From: Haematococcus lacustris
Lineage: Eukaryota > Chlorophyta > Chlorophyceae > Chlamydomonadales > Haematococcaceae
Length of the DNA stretch: 64,000 bases
Direction of reading: 5' to 3'
NCBI GenBank assembly: GCA_030144725.1
Contig: JASKMD010000029.1
Coordinates: forward strand, 14,790,280-14,854,279
Shown here piece by piece: positions 25,512 to 35,475 of the stretch (the first letter of the stretch is position 1; every line of letters starts with the position of its first letter). The position numbers and the translations under genes are program-made. Below the pieces are notes generated by a model. It searched no databases, had not been told where the DNA came from, and saw only the letters and a program-made list of their open reading frames with translations.

Positions 25512-28500
25512 GGTCACCCCTCCCATTGAACCACCAACCCCCCTAACGATAAGGGACAACGGCTTTTGCGGACTCATTTCTGCACGGATTCACACGCGGA
25601 TTGAAGCGTCGAAGAGCGGCTGCGCTGAGGCACACGCTGAGCCGGTAGGGCATGTTGCCGGGTATCCGACCCTACCGAGCCTGCGGACTTGATGTACGTT
25701 GACCCAGTAGCAGTGAGTCCCTGTTTAACGCGATGGATAGTGCGCGATGTGTTAGGAGCCCGACCCCATGTCCATCATGTTAACCAACATGCGCTGGCTC
25801 AGGGGCTCTGAAACTTGGAGGAGACCACAGTAGGAGCACAGCAGTGGCAGCTGCATCAATCCCTTGTGGATTAGTCTCCGAAAGGTGGGGAAACACTCTT
25901 CCATGCTGCCCAACCTGCTGATGCCCGTATGACGACCATCGAAGTGAATCGAAGTCTCCAGCCCTGCGTCACTAGCTAGGGAACTCAACTGTGGACCACC
26001 TGCCAAGTTCTCAACTCTTATCAAGATTTATCAAGAGGGGTTTTAGAAGCTGGCGTGTGCACATGCCTGCAGGTATGGGCTTATACTCCAAATCCCACCC
26101 CTACAGACGGAAGGGGGGCCATGCTGCCCGCTGTGCGTGTTGTACGAAGTCTACGCTAGCTGACAGCACTGGCTGGGTGGAAATCCATGTGGAGGGGGAG
26201 GCAGCTTCTTACAGATCCGGATGCAATCACACAGCCATTGGCCAGGTCACAGCCATGATGTCTGAAGTCATCAGGGCCTGCAGCAACCTGGAGCCTCAAC
26301 AGGTTCCACTGGCCCATAGAAGTTGCGCTGAGGCTGCTGCAGCTGCGCATGCTGTGTGCCAGCGGCTGCAGGGGCAGGAGCCAGCCAGCCAGCTCCAGCC
26401 CATGCCCCGTCTCAGCTCCACACCCACGCAAGCACCTGCACAGCCTGGGCCAGCCCATGCGCCCTGCCCCCACCATCTCCCAGACCAACCACCCTCGCAC
26501 CCATCACAGGTGCAGGGGTCCAGCCAGCACCACCCGGCCCTGCCGGCACTGCTGCACCTACCGGGGCTCTCCATCCTCACTAGGCCTGCCACCAACCCTG
26601 TGACCTCACCTGCCGTGGAGCAACAGCCCATCATGTGAGTGCCCCAGCTGGATGATGGGCTGACATGACATGCACAACATCGGTTGCACACTCAGGTTGC
26701 AGCCTGTTCTAGCCCTAGCATCCTGGTGGTAGCATCACTCGTCATTCTTCTGTGTGTGGTGTCATGCAGACACACCACTGAGGAGCAAGACGAGCAGACC
26801 ATGCCCCCAAGCATGCCCAAGCAACAGCAGGACTGGGCCACCGCAAGGTGCGCCTTTCACTCCTCAGCCATGACCTGCACCAGCCCTGCCTTGCACCAGC
26901 CTTGCCCTGGCTATGGCCTGCACAGCCTTGCCCTTCTTGCTCCTTTGGTCCTTTGGCTGCAGGTCAATTGCTGCTGAAGTTCTCCAGCAGATACAGCAAG
27001 TACCTGCACTGTTGCGCCTTCTGCGGTCACAGCCTGATAGCAAGGTGACCTCCCCTCCCCCCCCACTCCCCCATCCTAATCCCACCACCTCCCAGCAAAA
27101 CCCAGCCCCTGAGCGCCACAGCTATGCGGCAGTTGTTCCTGTGTCCTTGTGAGCTTGGCCAGCAGCCTGGCCTTGCATGCTCTTTGCGCACATGCCTCCA
27201 TTGCAAGTCGCGCAGGCTACAGCTGCAGCCTGATGCAGATGGCAGCGTCATGCTCACTGTGCGTCAGTATGGAAAGCCATCATCAGCTGTAGGCAGATAG
27301 GCAGATAGGCATTCTCGTTGCGTGTGCATACTTCAAGAACAAAGAGGGGGCCTACAAGGAGCACACCGTGTATGTGATGACAGATGGAAAGGAGCAGTCG
27401 GCAGCCATTACCCAAGCAGCAGTAAACCAGGTGGTGTGTTACTTGCTGGCTGAGCATGACATGGACATAAGGCAGTTGTACATGTGGTCTGATGGGTGTG
27501 CAGGGCAGTTCAAGGGCGCCCCAGCCATGCGACAGCATTGGGGCATGGCACAGAGGTTCAGCATGCCGGTGTGGTGGAGCTATGGGGCTACAGCTCACTT
27601 CAAGGGCAGGCATGATTCAGAGGGAGGGGTGGTGAAGCAGTGGTTGAGGGGTGAGATCCTGGCTGATCGTGTTGGGAAGTGCAATGCATTGGGGTTTGTG
27701 CAGCATTGCAATGCATATCACAAGCCAGCTGCTGCTACTGACCCCAGCAAGGCTCACCGTGCACGAGCAAGTGTGGGTCATCGGTGGTGCTTGGAGCTGA
27801 GCACACAGGAGGTAGAGCTTTGCAGTGCTCCACAGCGGGATGCACATGCCTTTGCATCATCCATCCCCGGCTCTATGAGCATGCACAGCTGCTTCTTCCC
27901 TGCTGCAGGGATCCACGTTGAGTGGTCAGAGACTGCATGTGCATGTGCCCAATGCATGGCCCCTGCACCAAGGGGTGTGTGCATGAGGCCCTTAATCACA
28001 AAGCCCTTTGTGGCCATGCCCATGTTCGATCAGAAGAGGGATGACAAGCACTGGGACGATGAGTGCCTCACCCTTCTGTGCTCATTTGCACCAGATAGCG
28101 TGAAGCAGCTGTGCACCTTGGGCAAGAAGCTGAGCGTGAAAATGTTAAACGAGTATTGCAAGGCAGTGGGGTTGTATGTGCCAGCCAACACCTTGCGTGC
28201 TGACCTACGGTACATGGTACTGGAGCATCTCAATGGGCAGGCAGAGTGGGATTGAGCTGGCTGTGTAAGATGACGTTGAGAAAATTGGGCTCCATGCGTA
28301 AAGTGTACCGCAGTGTACCGCAGCGGAGAACTCTGCATCCCGCGTTGTGGGTGTTGTTAGGCAGCACTTGAAAGGCCCATCGCGCACAGCGGAACCGTTC
28401 GCGTGCCTGGCAGACTGCCGGTCACCGTGGGTGCCAGCAGCTCGGGCGCGCAGGCGCAAGCGCGGCGCAGAGATAAGGCATTCCGCGTTAAAATGACAAC

Positions 28501-28568
28501 TCAACTCCCACCAGGCATGCCGCAAAGTCAAATGTCCCTTACGTGGTGGTTCAATGGGAGGGGTGACC
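25512..28568 (+). mobile_element. DDE DNA transposon, copy 1 (autonomous-type)
   Basis: A 3057-bp element. Its 25-bp terminal inverted repeats are perfect, beginning GGTCACCCCTCCCATTGAAC at 25512 and ending as the complement at 28568. TCCT flanks both sides (25508-25511 and 28569-28572), a 4-bp target duplication. Subterminal sequences are shared with copy 2 at 42463-44933. It encodes a transposase with a conserved core. I cannot place it in a named superfamily; 4-bp duplications without TTAA exclude piggyBac and Kolobok. Confidence 0.9.
25991..28255 (+). CDS. Transposase of the 4-bp-duplication DNA transposon
   Basis: Several exons are likely. N-terminal coding parts at about 25991-26638 include HPYRRKGGHAARCACC (possible zinc finger) and TGWVEIHVEGEAASYRSG, followed by a Pro/Gln-rich linker. 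Further pieces lie at about 26770-27050 (EEQDEQTMPPSMPKQQQ; IAAEVLQQIQQVPALLR). The catalytic exon runs from about 27293 to 28255 (TGA): YKEHTVYVMTDGKEQS, LYMWSDGCAGQFKG, then YGATAHFKGRHDSEGGVVK, a pattern seen in DDE-type transposases with SDG..QFK and HxKGxxDGxGG motifs. The C-terminus KHWDDECLTLLCSFAPDS to NGQAEWD is conserved in copy 2. Exon joins in the middle are not resolved. The catalytic exon has no stop for over 300 codons, so this copy may be intact. Confidence 0.72.
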
Positions 28569-28952
28569 TCCTGTCATGGAAATGAGGGTGAAGGGTGGGG
28601 GGCAGGTGAGGGGGCGCGATCCAGCCTGCCTGCGATGCCTGCCTGCCCGCCTGCTGAGAGCCTATTGGGGCTGGCGTGAAAGGCTCACGACCAGAGAAGC
28701 ATTACATGCACAATGGCATGCCACCATGCAATCTACCCGTCTATTGGAGTCGTGTGTTTCCTCAACCATCCAGCCCTACCTAGAAACAAAGCAAAGCTAC
28801 TTGCAGGCCTTGCAGCCAGCTTGTTTGATATGTGCACCGAATGTGACAGGAAGGTGTGGTAACCTGCCCAAATCTGGACTGTGCCCATAATATGCCAGCA
28901 GCCTGGTGCAGTGTCAGTGCACCAGGCCGCTGCTGTCTGTCCAGCTGGGGGG
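28569..28952. other. Stretch between transposon copy 1 and RPI, no gene seen
   Basis: Presumably includes the RPI 3' untranslated region (minus strand). No recognisable feature. Confidence 0.5.
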
Positions 28953-29970
28953 TCACTGCTTGCCAGGCCGCTCCTTGACCTCCACCCCTGTCTGGCCAGC
29001 AATGATGCACACATCCACCATGTTCAAAAACAGGCCGTGGTCAACGACGCCTTCCAGGTCCAATATAGCCTTGGATGCAGCAGCTGGGTCGCTGATTGGG
29101 GTCTCAAAGTACAGGTCCACAATGTAGTTGGAGTTGTCAGTGACATATGGCTTGTCGCCAGCCATGCGCAACTTTGCTTCGCAGCCAGCCACCTCCTTAA
29201 GCTTGCTCAGCCGTGACAGAGTGTACTTGTGGCAGAACTACAGGGCACATGACATGAGCACAGATATGAGGCTAAGGACATGACACAAAAGAAAATTGCA
29301 GAAGGTGACAAGGCATGGCTAGGACACTCATGCATGTGTCAGCCATCAGCAACGGATATTGCCACCTAGCATATGTATCGTGGCCAGATCATAATGCATA
29401 ACTAGACATGCTCGCCACTGCAAGTACCCCAGCGGGTCAACGCCTCACCTGTACAATCTCTACTGGCATTGCCAGCTTACTGCCTCCTAGGCCTGACACC
29501 ATCTTGGAATCGTCCACAATACAGACAAAAATGTCTGATGCCATCTCCACCATCTTTTCTCGCAACAGCGCCCCGCCGCGGCCCTTAACGACGTCCAGGT
29601 TGGGGTCCACTTCATCAGCACCGTCAATTGCGACGTCGATGTGTGGTTGCTCGTCCAGCGTCGCTAACGGAATGCCGAGCGCCAATGCCTGCTCGTACGT
29701 GCGGATTGAGGTGGGGACGCCGATGATGTTTTTGAGCTTGCCCTCCTTCATGAGCTGCCCAATCCGGTCGACAGCAAAGGCCGCCGTCGAGCCAGTTCCC
29801 AGCCCCACAACCATATCCGATTTGACATAGTCTACAGCCTTCCAAGCGGCCTGCTGTTTAAGCTGATCCTGCAGCGACATTGTCGTTGCGCTGGCCATCA
29901 CCGTGATACGCTGTGCACGCCTCCCACTGCGGAAGCTGCAAGACCCCTTGCGTGCTAGCAGGAAGGCCAT
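28953..29970 (-). CDS. RPI: Ribose-5-phosphate isomerase A, probably plastid
   Basis: It interconverts ribose 5-phosphate and ribulose 5-phosphate in the Calvin and pentose-phosphate cycles. Two exons, 29449-29970 and 28953-29237, join in phase 0 to give 268 residues. The first 30 residues (MAFLLARKGSCSFRSGRRAQ) look like a transit peptide. Family motifs are VVGLGTGSTAAFAVDRIG (substrate phosphate loop), DVAIDGADEVDPNLDVVKGRGGALLREK with the catalytic Asp/Glu/Lys set, VDDSKMV, and KPYVTDNSNYIVDLYFETPI near the C-terminus. Length and both exon ends fit type A enzymes. A diverged fragment of exon 2 is found at 34655-34758 inside a Fanzor-like relic. Confidence 0.95.
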
Positions 29971-30599
29971 TGCGTATGGTCTAGGAACGACGCGTGTGGC
30001 GTTTTGACTACCTTTTTTGTTACCCCTCCATGTTTGGGGTTGCTTACCGCCATTATCCCCGCCACTACCCCCAGCCCTAACGGGTGAGGTGAGGTGAGGT
30101 GAGGGATGGCAGCTTCTGCACCTGGCCCCAGGCTTTCTCCGTGAGCTTGACCACTAGCAGTAGCATACCAAGCCAGTGTGCACAAAGCAGCCGACGACGG
30201 ACAGGCTACCATCGCCAGCAGCGGCACAGAGGCACCTGGTGTTTTCGGACCTCCAGCAGCTTCACTTAACATAGCTGATGTCTCCTCTGATGTCCAGCTT
30301 GATGTAGTGAACGCCTCACCCTCACCATGGGGGTGAGAGTAGAAGGTAGAGTGGCGGCCACTCAGTGGCCGAGCAGGCCAGGTCTGGCAGGAGCCAGGCA
30401 CGCTCTTGATCATGCACAGCAGGACCTGTGTAGTATTGCTGCAAGTAGCTGGTCCGGCAGCAGAGCTTGAAAGCATAGATAGCTGTGTGGGAGATTGTGT
30501 ACCTGCCAAGAGTGGGTGTACCTGCCTGACAAGGCCCTGTTGCGCAAGTGGCGGCGCAAGTGGCGGCAATAGCCAGCTACAGCAATACAACCCAAGAAA
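29971..30599. other. Upstream region of RPI, no gene seen
   Basis: Must hold the RPI promoter. Contains GGTGAGGTGAGGTGAGG (30085-30103) and a tandem GGCGGCGCAAGTGGCGGC repeat at 30549-30570. A long minus-strand frame here has no domain and overlaps no recognisable exon. Confidence 0.5.
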
Positions 30600-30634
30600 A
30601 CAAGATACCAAACCCCTCACAAAGGGGATGTGTG
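30600..30634 (+). repeat. 35-bp direct repeat flanking a hAT-like element (left; right at 31195-31229)
   Basis: The same 35 bases, ACAAGATACCAAACCCCTCA onward to GATGTGTG, recur exactly at 31195-31229. The sequence is the start of the structured repeat family, so the hAT-like insertion separates two copies of its beginning. Confidence 0.85.
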
Positions 30635-31163
30635 CAGTGTTGTGAAAATTTCAAATTTTCATTCAGATTTTCAATGAAAATTTTCATCTGAAAATCTGAA
30701 CGTATTCACTGCAAATCTGAAAGTGCCGGGTACTGCCCCCGGTCAGATCGCGGCGCGATGGCAGCAGCGAGCAGGCAACCAGAGACTCGCCCTAGTACAA
30801 ACTGCCCGGGCTATAGTCGCTGCCATCGGAAGGAGCCCGGCGCTGCCGATCCCATGGGTGTCGCAGAACCTTTCGCTTGGCTTGGCTGGCGCCAGCGCGC
30901 TGCAGGCACAGCGGAGGAAGCGTAAGGCAGGCAACGCCAGCATGGACGGCTTGCATCTTTTAAATGGCTTGCATGTCTGACCTCAAGCGAACTGAGCATT
31001 TGTGCATTTCTTGACTTGCAGACCTGCAAACAAGCCGCGTGCATAAACGGAGGATGGAAAACCAGCTGCAAACGCTCGGTTTCACTGGCGTGAAAGTCTT
31101 TCACTTTTTCAATGAAACACTTTCATTTTCATGAAAATCTGAAAATCTGAAGATTCACAACAC
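30635..31163. mobile_element. hAT-like non-autonomous element, related to 20970-21448
   Basis: Starts CAGTGTTGTGAAAATTTC and ends GATTCACAACAC, with the same GAAAATCTGA-rich ends and G+C-rich core as 20970-21448 but in reverse orientation. The last two or three bases of the right end do not match the left, and no clean 8-bp duplication is visible, so the right border is uncertain. No protein is encoded. Confidence 0.65.
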
Positions 31164-31206
31164 ATCAGTCATGTGAGATACGCCTGTAGCCTGTACAAGA
31201 TACCAA

Positions 31207-31310
31207 ACCCCTCACAAAGGGGATGTGTGTGAGTAAGAGCTATAGAGTAGGGTAGAGCTCTTGCTAGTAGTAGACCTGGAGGCACACACACCAGAAGGCT
31301 GAGCTGAAGT
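31207..31310 (+). repeat. Structured interspersed repeat, copy 3
   Basis: Begins CCCCTCACAAAGGGG, GTGTGTG and ends CACACACACC as in the other copies, but its inner stem has changed on both sides (AGTAAGAGCT with AGCTCTTGCT), keeping base pairing. This covariation hints at selection on an RNA or hairpin structure. Confidence 0.55.
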
Positions 31311-31663
31311 GGGCACTAGGCACACTATCAGTAGCCTTTACAACAGCGATCTCGCAGCCTGTGTTTGATTACAACTCATGAGTTGCATGAGGGCTGTAGG
31401 GATTGTCGCGGTGCCGTATTGCAGGCTTCTACTTCGAGAGCATGCGGTAAACTATGTGGCGACCACCACCTGTAGCGAAAGCGGCGTCAAGCACAGAGGA
31501 GCGCACAAGCAGCTCTCACCCGATCACCTTGTCTTGGTGCGCGGGAGACAAGTACACGCGTGGTGTCCCTCTGGTACACAGAGGGTGCAATGCTGGCTAC
31601 GGGCACCTGTACATGTTTAGCTCACCTTCCATGCAAACTTGCGTCCCCCACCCCCAGGATCAT

Positions 31664-32253
31664 TACAACACCAGCTGGAGGTGGGCTAGGCTTGTGCTTC
31701 TGCCCCGGGAAGAGGGTGACGCGCGGAGGTGTGCGTCATGAGCGCAACATGCAGCAGGACCTACTGCGGCTGAGGGATACCTTCCAGATCTCCACCGTGG
31801 CTTGCCTGCTGAACGCTGCCGAACTAAGGGTGCGGCAGGCGCATGGAGGAGGCTGCAGCCAGCTACACAGTGAAGGCGTGTGCCCACTGCCTACGTAGAG
31901 CTTTGGCATCCGGGACTATGCAGCAGACTTGGCAGCAGCGGGGTTGCAAACCCTTGGCTTGCCCATCATTGAGATGGGGGCGCCTGAGTGCATGGAGGAG
32001 GCGGCCATGTTCATTGAGGGCTTAGCGCTGGGTGTGTCGCGAGGTGATCGCATTGCTGTGCACTGCAGGTAGGCTGCTCTGGAGGCAGCGAGCCTGTTGC
32101 AGAGCTGTCATGCAGGCCTGAATGCAACCCACAGCCACTGACCATGCATTAGGATGTGTGTGCAGGGGCGGAGTGGGTAGAGCTGGCCTCATAGCTGCCT
32201 GCGTGATGTTGCGTCTGGGTTGTGCTGCTGACGCAAAGGAGGCTATCAAGCTG
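31664..32253 (+). CDS. Dual-specificity phosphatase-like gene (both ends missing)
   Basis: Three exons in phase: about 31664-31829, 31899-32068 and 32166-32253. They read LGLCFCPGKRVTRGG, ERNMQQDLLRLRDTFQ, VACLLNAAELR, SFGIRDYAADLAAAGL, then GDRIAVHC and RGGVGRAGLIAACVML, which is the HCx5R catalytic loop of cysteine phosphatases (HCRGGVGRAG), split by an intron after HC. The arrangement resembles CDKN3-type and plant rhodanese-like dual-specificity phosphatases acting on phosphoproteins. An expected C-terminal exon after AIKL is not seen; Fanzor relics begin about 230 bases downstream. The first exon is also unclear. It may be a 3'-truncated gene or one with a long last intron filled by transposons. 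Confidence 0.72.
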
Positions 32254-32481
32254 GTGAGTGGTGTTGATGGTTGCCAAGGTATAGCGATGCAGGTGTGTGC
32301 TACTTGCTCAGTGCGTCTAGGGTCATTCAGCTGCTAGCCAGCTACATTCGCACATCACCATGCACCACCATGCACCGAATGCCCTGGCAGCCAGCCCCAA
32401 GCCACTGCCACCCAGATTAGTGTTGTATTTCATTACTCGTCACGGCTGTGCATTTCTTACTATTAGAGCAGCTATAATTAG

Positions 32482-32860
32482 AGCAGCACCTTGGTTCGCC
32501 ACCCAGAGCCTTCATTGCCGTGGAACACGAAGTGTGGACCACGACAAAGCGGTTCTTTTGTCTGTGTGGAGTTCCCATGCACGTGGCATACACATGGCTT
32601 ACACATGGCATACACATGGGCATGGTCGCCTACCACCTACACTATTGCCTGACCCAGAGGGCTAGGATGTAGAGTTGGCATGACAAACATGCACCGACTA
32701 TGAGCTGGGTACAGCTCAAGATAGGGGGCACACTAGTGTACATCAGCGTGCTGCTGCTGCTGCTGCTGCTGGGCCTTGGGTGGCTTGTCTCACACCCGCT
32801 TGTAGCCCAGGCCAGGGTACTCCTTGCCCTTGGCTGCCTGTGTGGCTGCGCTTTTGCTTT
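32482..32860 (-). pseudogene. Fanzor-like relic, family 1 copy D (3' end only)
   Basis: On the minus strand, codes for a remnant AAKGKEYPGLGYKRV.DKPPKAQQQQQQQH and then the conserved 3' tail down to CCAAGGTGCTGCTC. The tail keeps GTTGGCATGACAAACATGCA and the CATGTGTATGCC hairpin region with an extra unit. The RuvC motifs are gone. Confidence 0.65.
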
Positions 32861-32887
32861 TCGGTGCTCATCCGCTTCTTCCAAGTC

Positions 32888-33030
32888 ATTGCGCCACTAG
32901 GCTCATGTCAGTTACCACCTCATACCTGCTCATACCAGTGCGTCACTCCGCCACATCACTCTCGTACCTCAGGTGTGGGCATCACAGCGTGCTACATCAT
33001 CCTTACATCCATCTTTGGACCATCACAGCA
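32888..33030 (+). repeat. Segment duplicated on the other side of copy C (33829-34047)
   Basis: Both segments begin CATTGCGCCACTAGGCTCAT and end TTTGGACCATCACAGCA. The interior is diverged, and the second is longer because of a minisatellite. They bracket Fanzor-like copy C as direct repeats. Confidence 0.65.
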
Positions 33031-33483
33031 CCTTGGCTCTCAACCTTGAGCATTCATTGCAGTCGAACACACTAATTATGAACCACTACAAAGCGGTGTT
33101 TTTGCCTGTGTGGAGTTCCCATCGCATGTGTATGCCATGGCCTACACATGGCATACACATGGTCACGGTCGCCTACCACCTACATCATTACCTGACCCCT
33201 GTGACAGGGCATGCGTAGAGTTGGCATGACAATACATGCACTAAGCGTAAGCTGATGACAGCTTCAAATGGGGGGGGCTTGCTGCTGCTGGGCCTTGGGT
33301 GGCTTGTCTCGCAGCCGCTTGTAGCCCAAGCCAGGGTACTCCTTGCCCTTGGCTGGCAGCGCTCCCTGCCCTGACCAGTAGCACAGCTCCAGCGGCCGCC
33401 ACCTGCTCTCCCCAATGCGCTGCATGTTCAGGGCCGCATTGCAGTCCCTGTCCAGCACGGCGCCACCCGGGACTTTGATGACC
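33021..33483 (-). pseudogene. Fanzor-like relic, family 1 copy C (RuvC-III exon plus 3' tail)
   Basis: Coding part 33258-33483 reads VLDRDCNAALNMQRIGES and GKEYPGLGYKRLRDKPPKAQ, almost identical to copy A. The tail 33021-33257 is nearly identical to 6501-6737. Upstream the frame continues into unrelated sequence (MMCRPCQNVDCAWSP), so everything 5' of RuvC-III is missing or replaced. Near identity with copy A indicates a recent common source. Confidence 0.7.
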
Positions 33484-33828
33484 TGCGGCGACCAAGCACA
33501 ATCAACATTTTGACAGGGCCGGCACATCATGCGGGGACACAAACGAAGCGGGGACACGAACAGTGCGGGGTCAGTCAATGCGGTATGCGCCCCCGTGCGC
33601 ACCTGTCGGCGCTGGGTGTTCCATTCAGCCCTTCGCTCCTCGCGTTGTCTGCCTGGAGGGGTCCTAGGACCTGCGCTGGCATGAACAGTAGCGATGTGAG
33701 CAGCGCGGAGCTCACTGGACTGCACAGTTGCAGCGGACCACACCACGACTACGACGAACCTTGTTTTCGCGGGCTTTCAATCGGAAGCGGATCTTGCTCC
33801 GCGGCACTGGGCCGCTTCCTCGGAGGCA

Positions 33829-34047
33829 TTGCGCCACTAGGCTCATACCTACCAACACCCTGCTGAGCTCCTACTTATACCCAGGAGGCGATGTCACTCA
33901 CTCTAGCACAAAGGGCACACTCCCAAAGGGCACTCCGACCAAAGGGCAAAGGGCACACTCCCAAAGGGCACACTCCCAAAGGGCACAGGGCACTCCGACC
34001 AAAGGGCAAAGGGCACTCCGACCAAAGGGGGTTTGGACCATCACAGC
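33829..34047 (+). repeat. Second flanking segment with AAAGGGCAC minisatellite
   Basis: Partner of 32888-33030. From 33907 to 34030 it contains a minisatellite of AAAGGGCACACTCCC and AAAGGGCACTCCGACC units, about 8 copies in all. Confidence 0.75.
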
Positions 34048-34401
34048 AGTGGGGGATATGGTTAGAGCAGCAGAGGGTGGCGGTGCCGGCCGTTTACAAA
34101 CCGTACCAGCACACCCAGCATCCTGCTCTTGGCATGGTCAGTGTTGCAAGGCCATGCGTGCTCTGGTGCCTGGTGCCAGGTGCGTGAGAGGCGCTGTGCA
34201 GCAGCCATAGAGAGCAAGAGGCAAGAAGACTTTGTTGCAGGGTATGCTACATGGTTGGTCGCTCAACGTGGCGCCATTGCATGATTGAGCACAACAGGTG
34301 CCCTGACAGGTGAGCGCTCACCTTGAGCTTCCTGTTTTGTTTCAGCGGTCACAGCCAGGCCTGTTGTGTGCGGTGCTCACCTACTCCCTCCACCATGATG
34401 G

Positions 34402-35265
34402 CCCAGTGCAAGGCGCTGTTGAGGGCTTGTGTGTGCAGGCCAGGGGCACAGACTAGTGGCGGGCAGGCTGGTGTTTGTGGATGAGTTGGGTATCAGCTGA
34501 GTAAGGCCAGCAGCTGCGACAGACTCCACAAAGGCTGGGGGAGGCTAAGCACGGTACAGGTGACCCGGCCATGCCCAGCCCCCCCTCCTCCCCCTCCTCC
34601 TCTTCCCCTTCCTCCTCCCCTTCTGCCTAACCTATCCGACCCTACTAGCGGCCTGGTGCGGTGTTACTGCTGACGCTGGCTGGGGTCTCAATGTACAGGT
34701 CCACGATGTAGTTGGAGTTGTCAGTGACATATGGCTTGTCGCTGGCCATGCAGAGTTTTGACCCCTGCCTGGCGTGAGCAGCCTGCCAGGTCTGCAGGCT
34801 GGAAGCCCCCAGCAGGGCAGGTAGACCACCGCCTGCTGCGCCCAGCCTGGAGCTAGCAGCCTGACCAGCCAGTTCGAGGCCTGATGTTGTGCCCGGTAGT
34901 GGCCCCCTGCATCCTGCCACAGCCCCCATGCAGCCAGGCAGGAACGCAGGCGGCAGCCTCGGAGCCTGGGTCCTACAATCACACGTCAGCCAAGCGCAGC
35001 AAGCGCACCAAGGCTGAGCAACCAGCTGAGCCCACCCAACATTACCTAGGGCACAGGGCAAGGCTTCCAAAGCCAAACCAGCAACACAGTCAGGCGGGTG
35101 GGTAGACAGGGATTGCAACGCAGCGTTGGACATGCAGCGCATCGGGGAGATGAGGTGGCACCTGCTGGAGCCATGCTGGTGTTCGGACCTCCCTAAGCTG
35201 CCAGCCAAGGGCACACAGTACCCACACCTGGGCTACATATGGCTTCGAGACTTGCCACCCAAGGC

Positions 35266-35296
<31 letters not shown>

Positions 35297-35475
35297 CAGC
35301 CTGCTGTGGCACAGTAGTGTGTGGCCCCTCTCTTGAGCTGTTATCAGTTTACAATCAGTGCATGCATGTCGTATCAACTCTAGACTATGGCCTTGTCACA
35401 GGGGTCAAGTGAAAGGCTCTTATGCCATGTGCATGGGAGCATCACCCCACACAGACAAAACATCACCCCGACTCT
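34402..35475 (+). pseudogene. Fanzor-like relic, family 1 copy E, with an inserted RPI fragment
   Basis: 34402-34490 matches the coding stretch for ACCKVVCRP to VFVDE. The match then breaks, and resumes at 34776 with SLQAGSPQQGR in one frame, equivalent to RPAGWKPPAGQV, continuing through SAKRSKRTKAEQ. A frameshift follows, and 35100-35317 reads VDRDCNAALDMQRIGEMRW to KAQQQQ. The tail 35318-35475 is the conserved 3' region. Between the two coding parts lies about 285 bases that include the RPI-derived fragment. Non-functional. Confidence 0.7.
34655..34758 (-). pseudogene. Fragment of ribose-5-phosphate isomerase exon 2
   Basis: On the minus strand it reads MASDKPYVTDNSNYIVDLY, then IETPAS, compared with MAGDKPYVTDNSNYIVDLY and FETPIS in the true gene at about 29095-29175. 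DNA identity is high over about 85 bases. It lies within Fanzor-like relic E. Confidence 0.85.

Noticed and set aside
29955..30620. 221-codon minus-strand ORF upstream of RPI
   Set aside because: It overlaps the RPI start, shows no domain and contains tandem repeats; most likely promoter DNA.
30627..31170. 8-bp target duplication for the third hAT-like element
   Set aside because: GATGTGTG on the left is not matched next to the right end; only CATGTGAG is near, two mismatches away.
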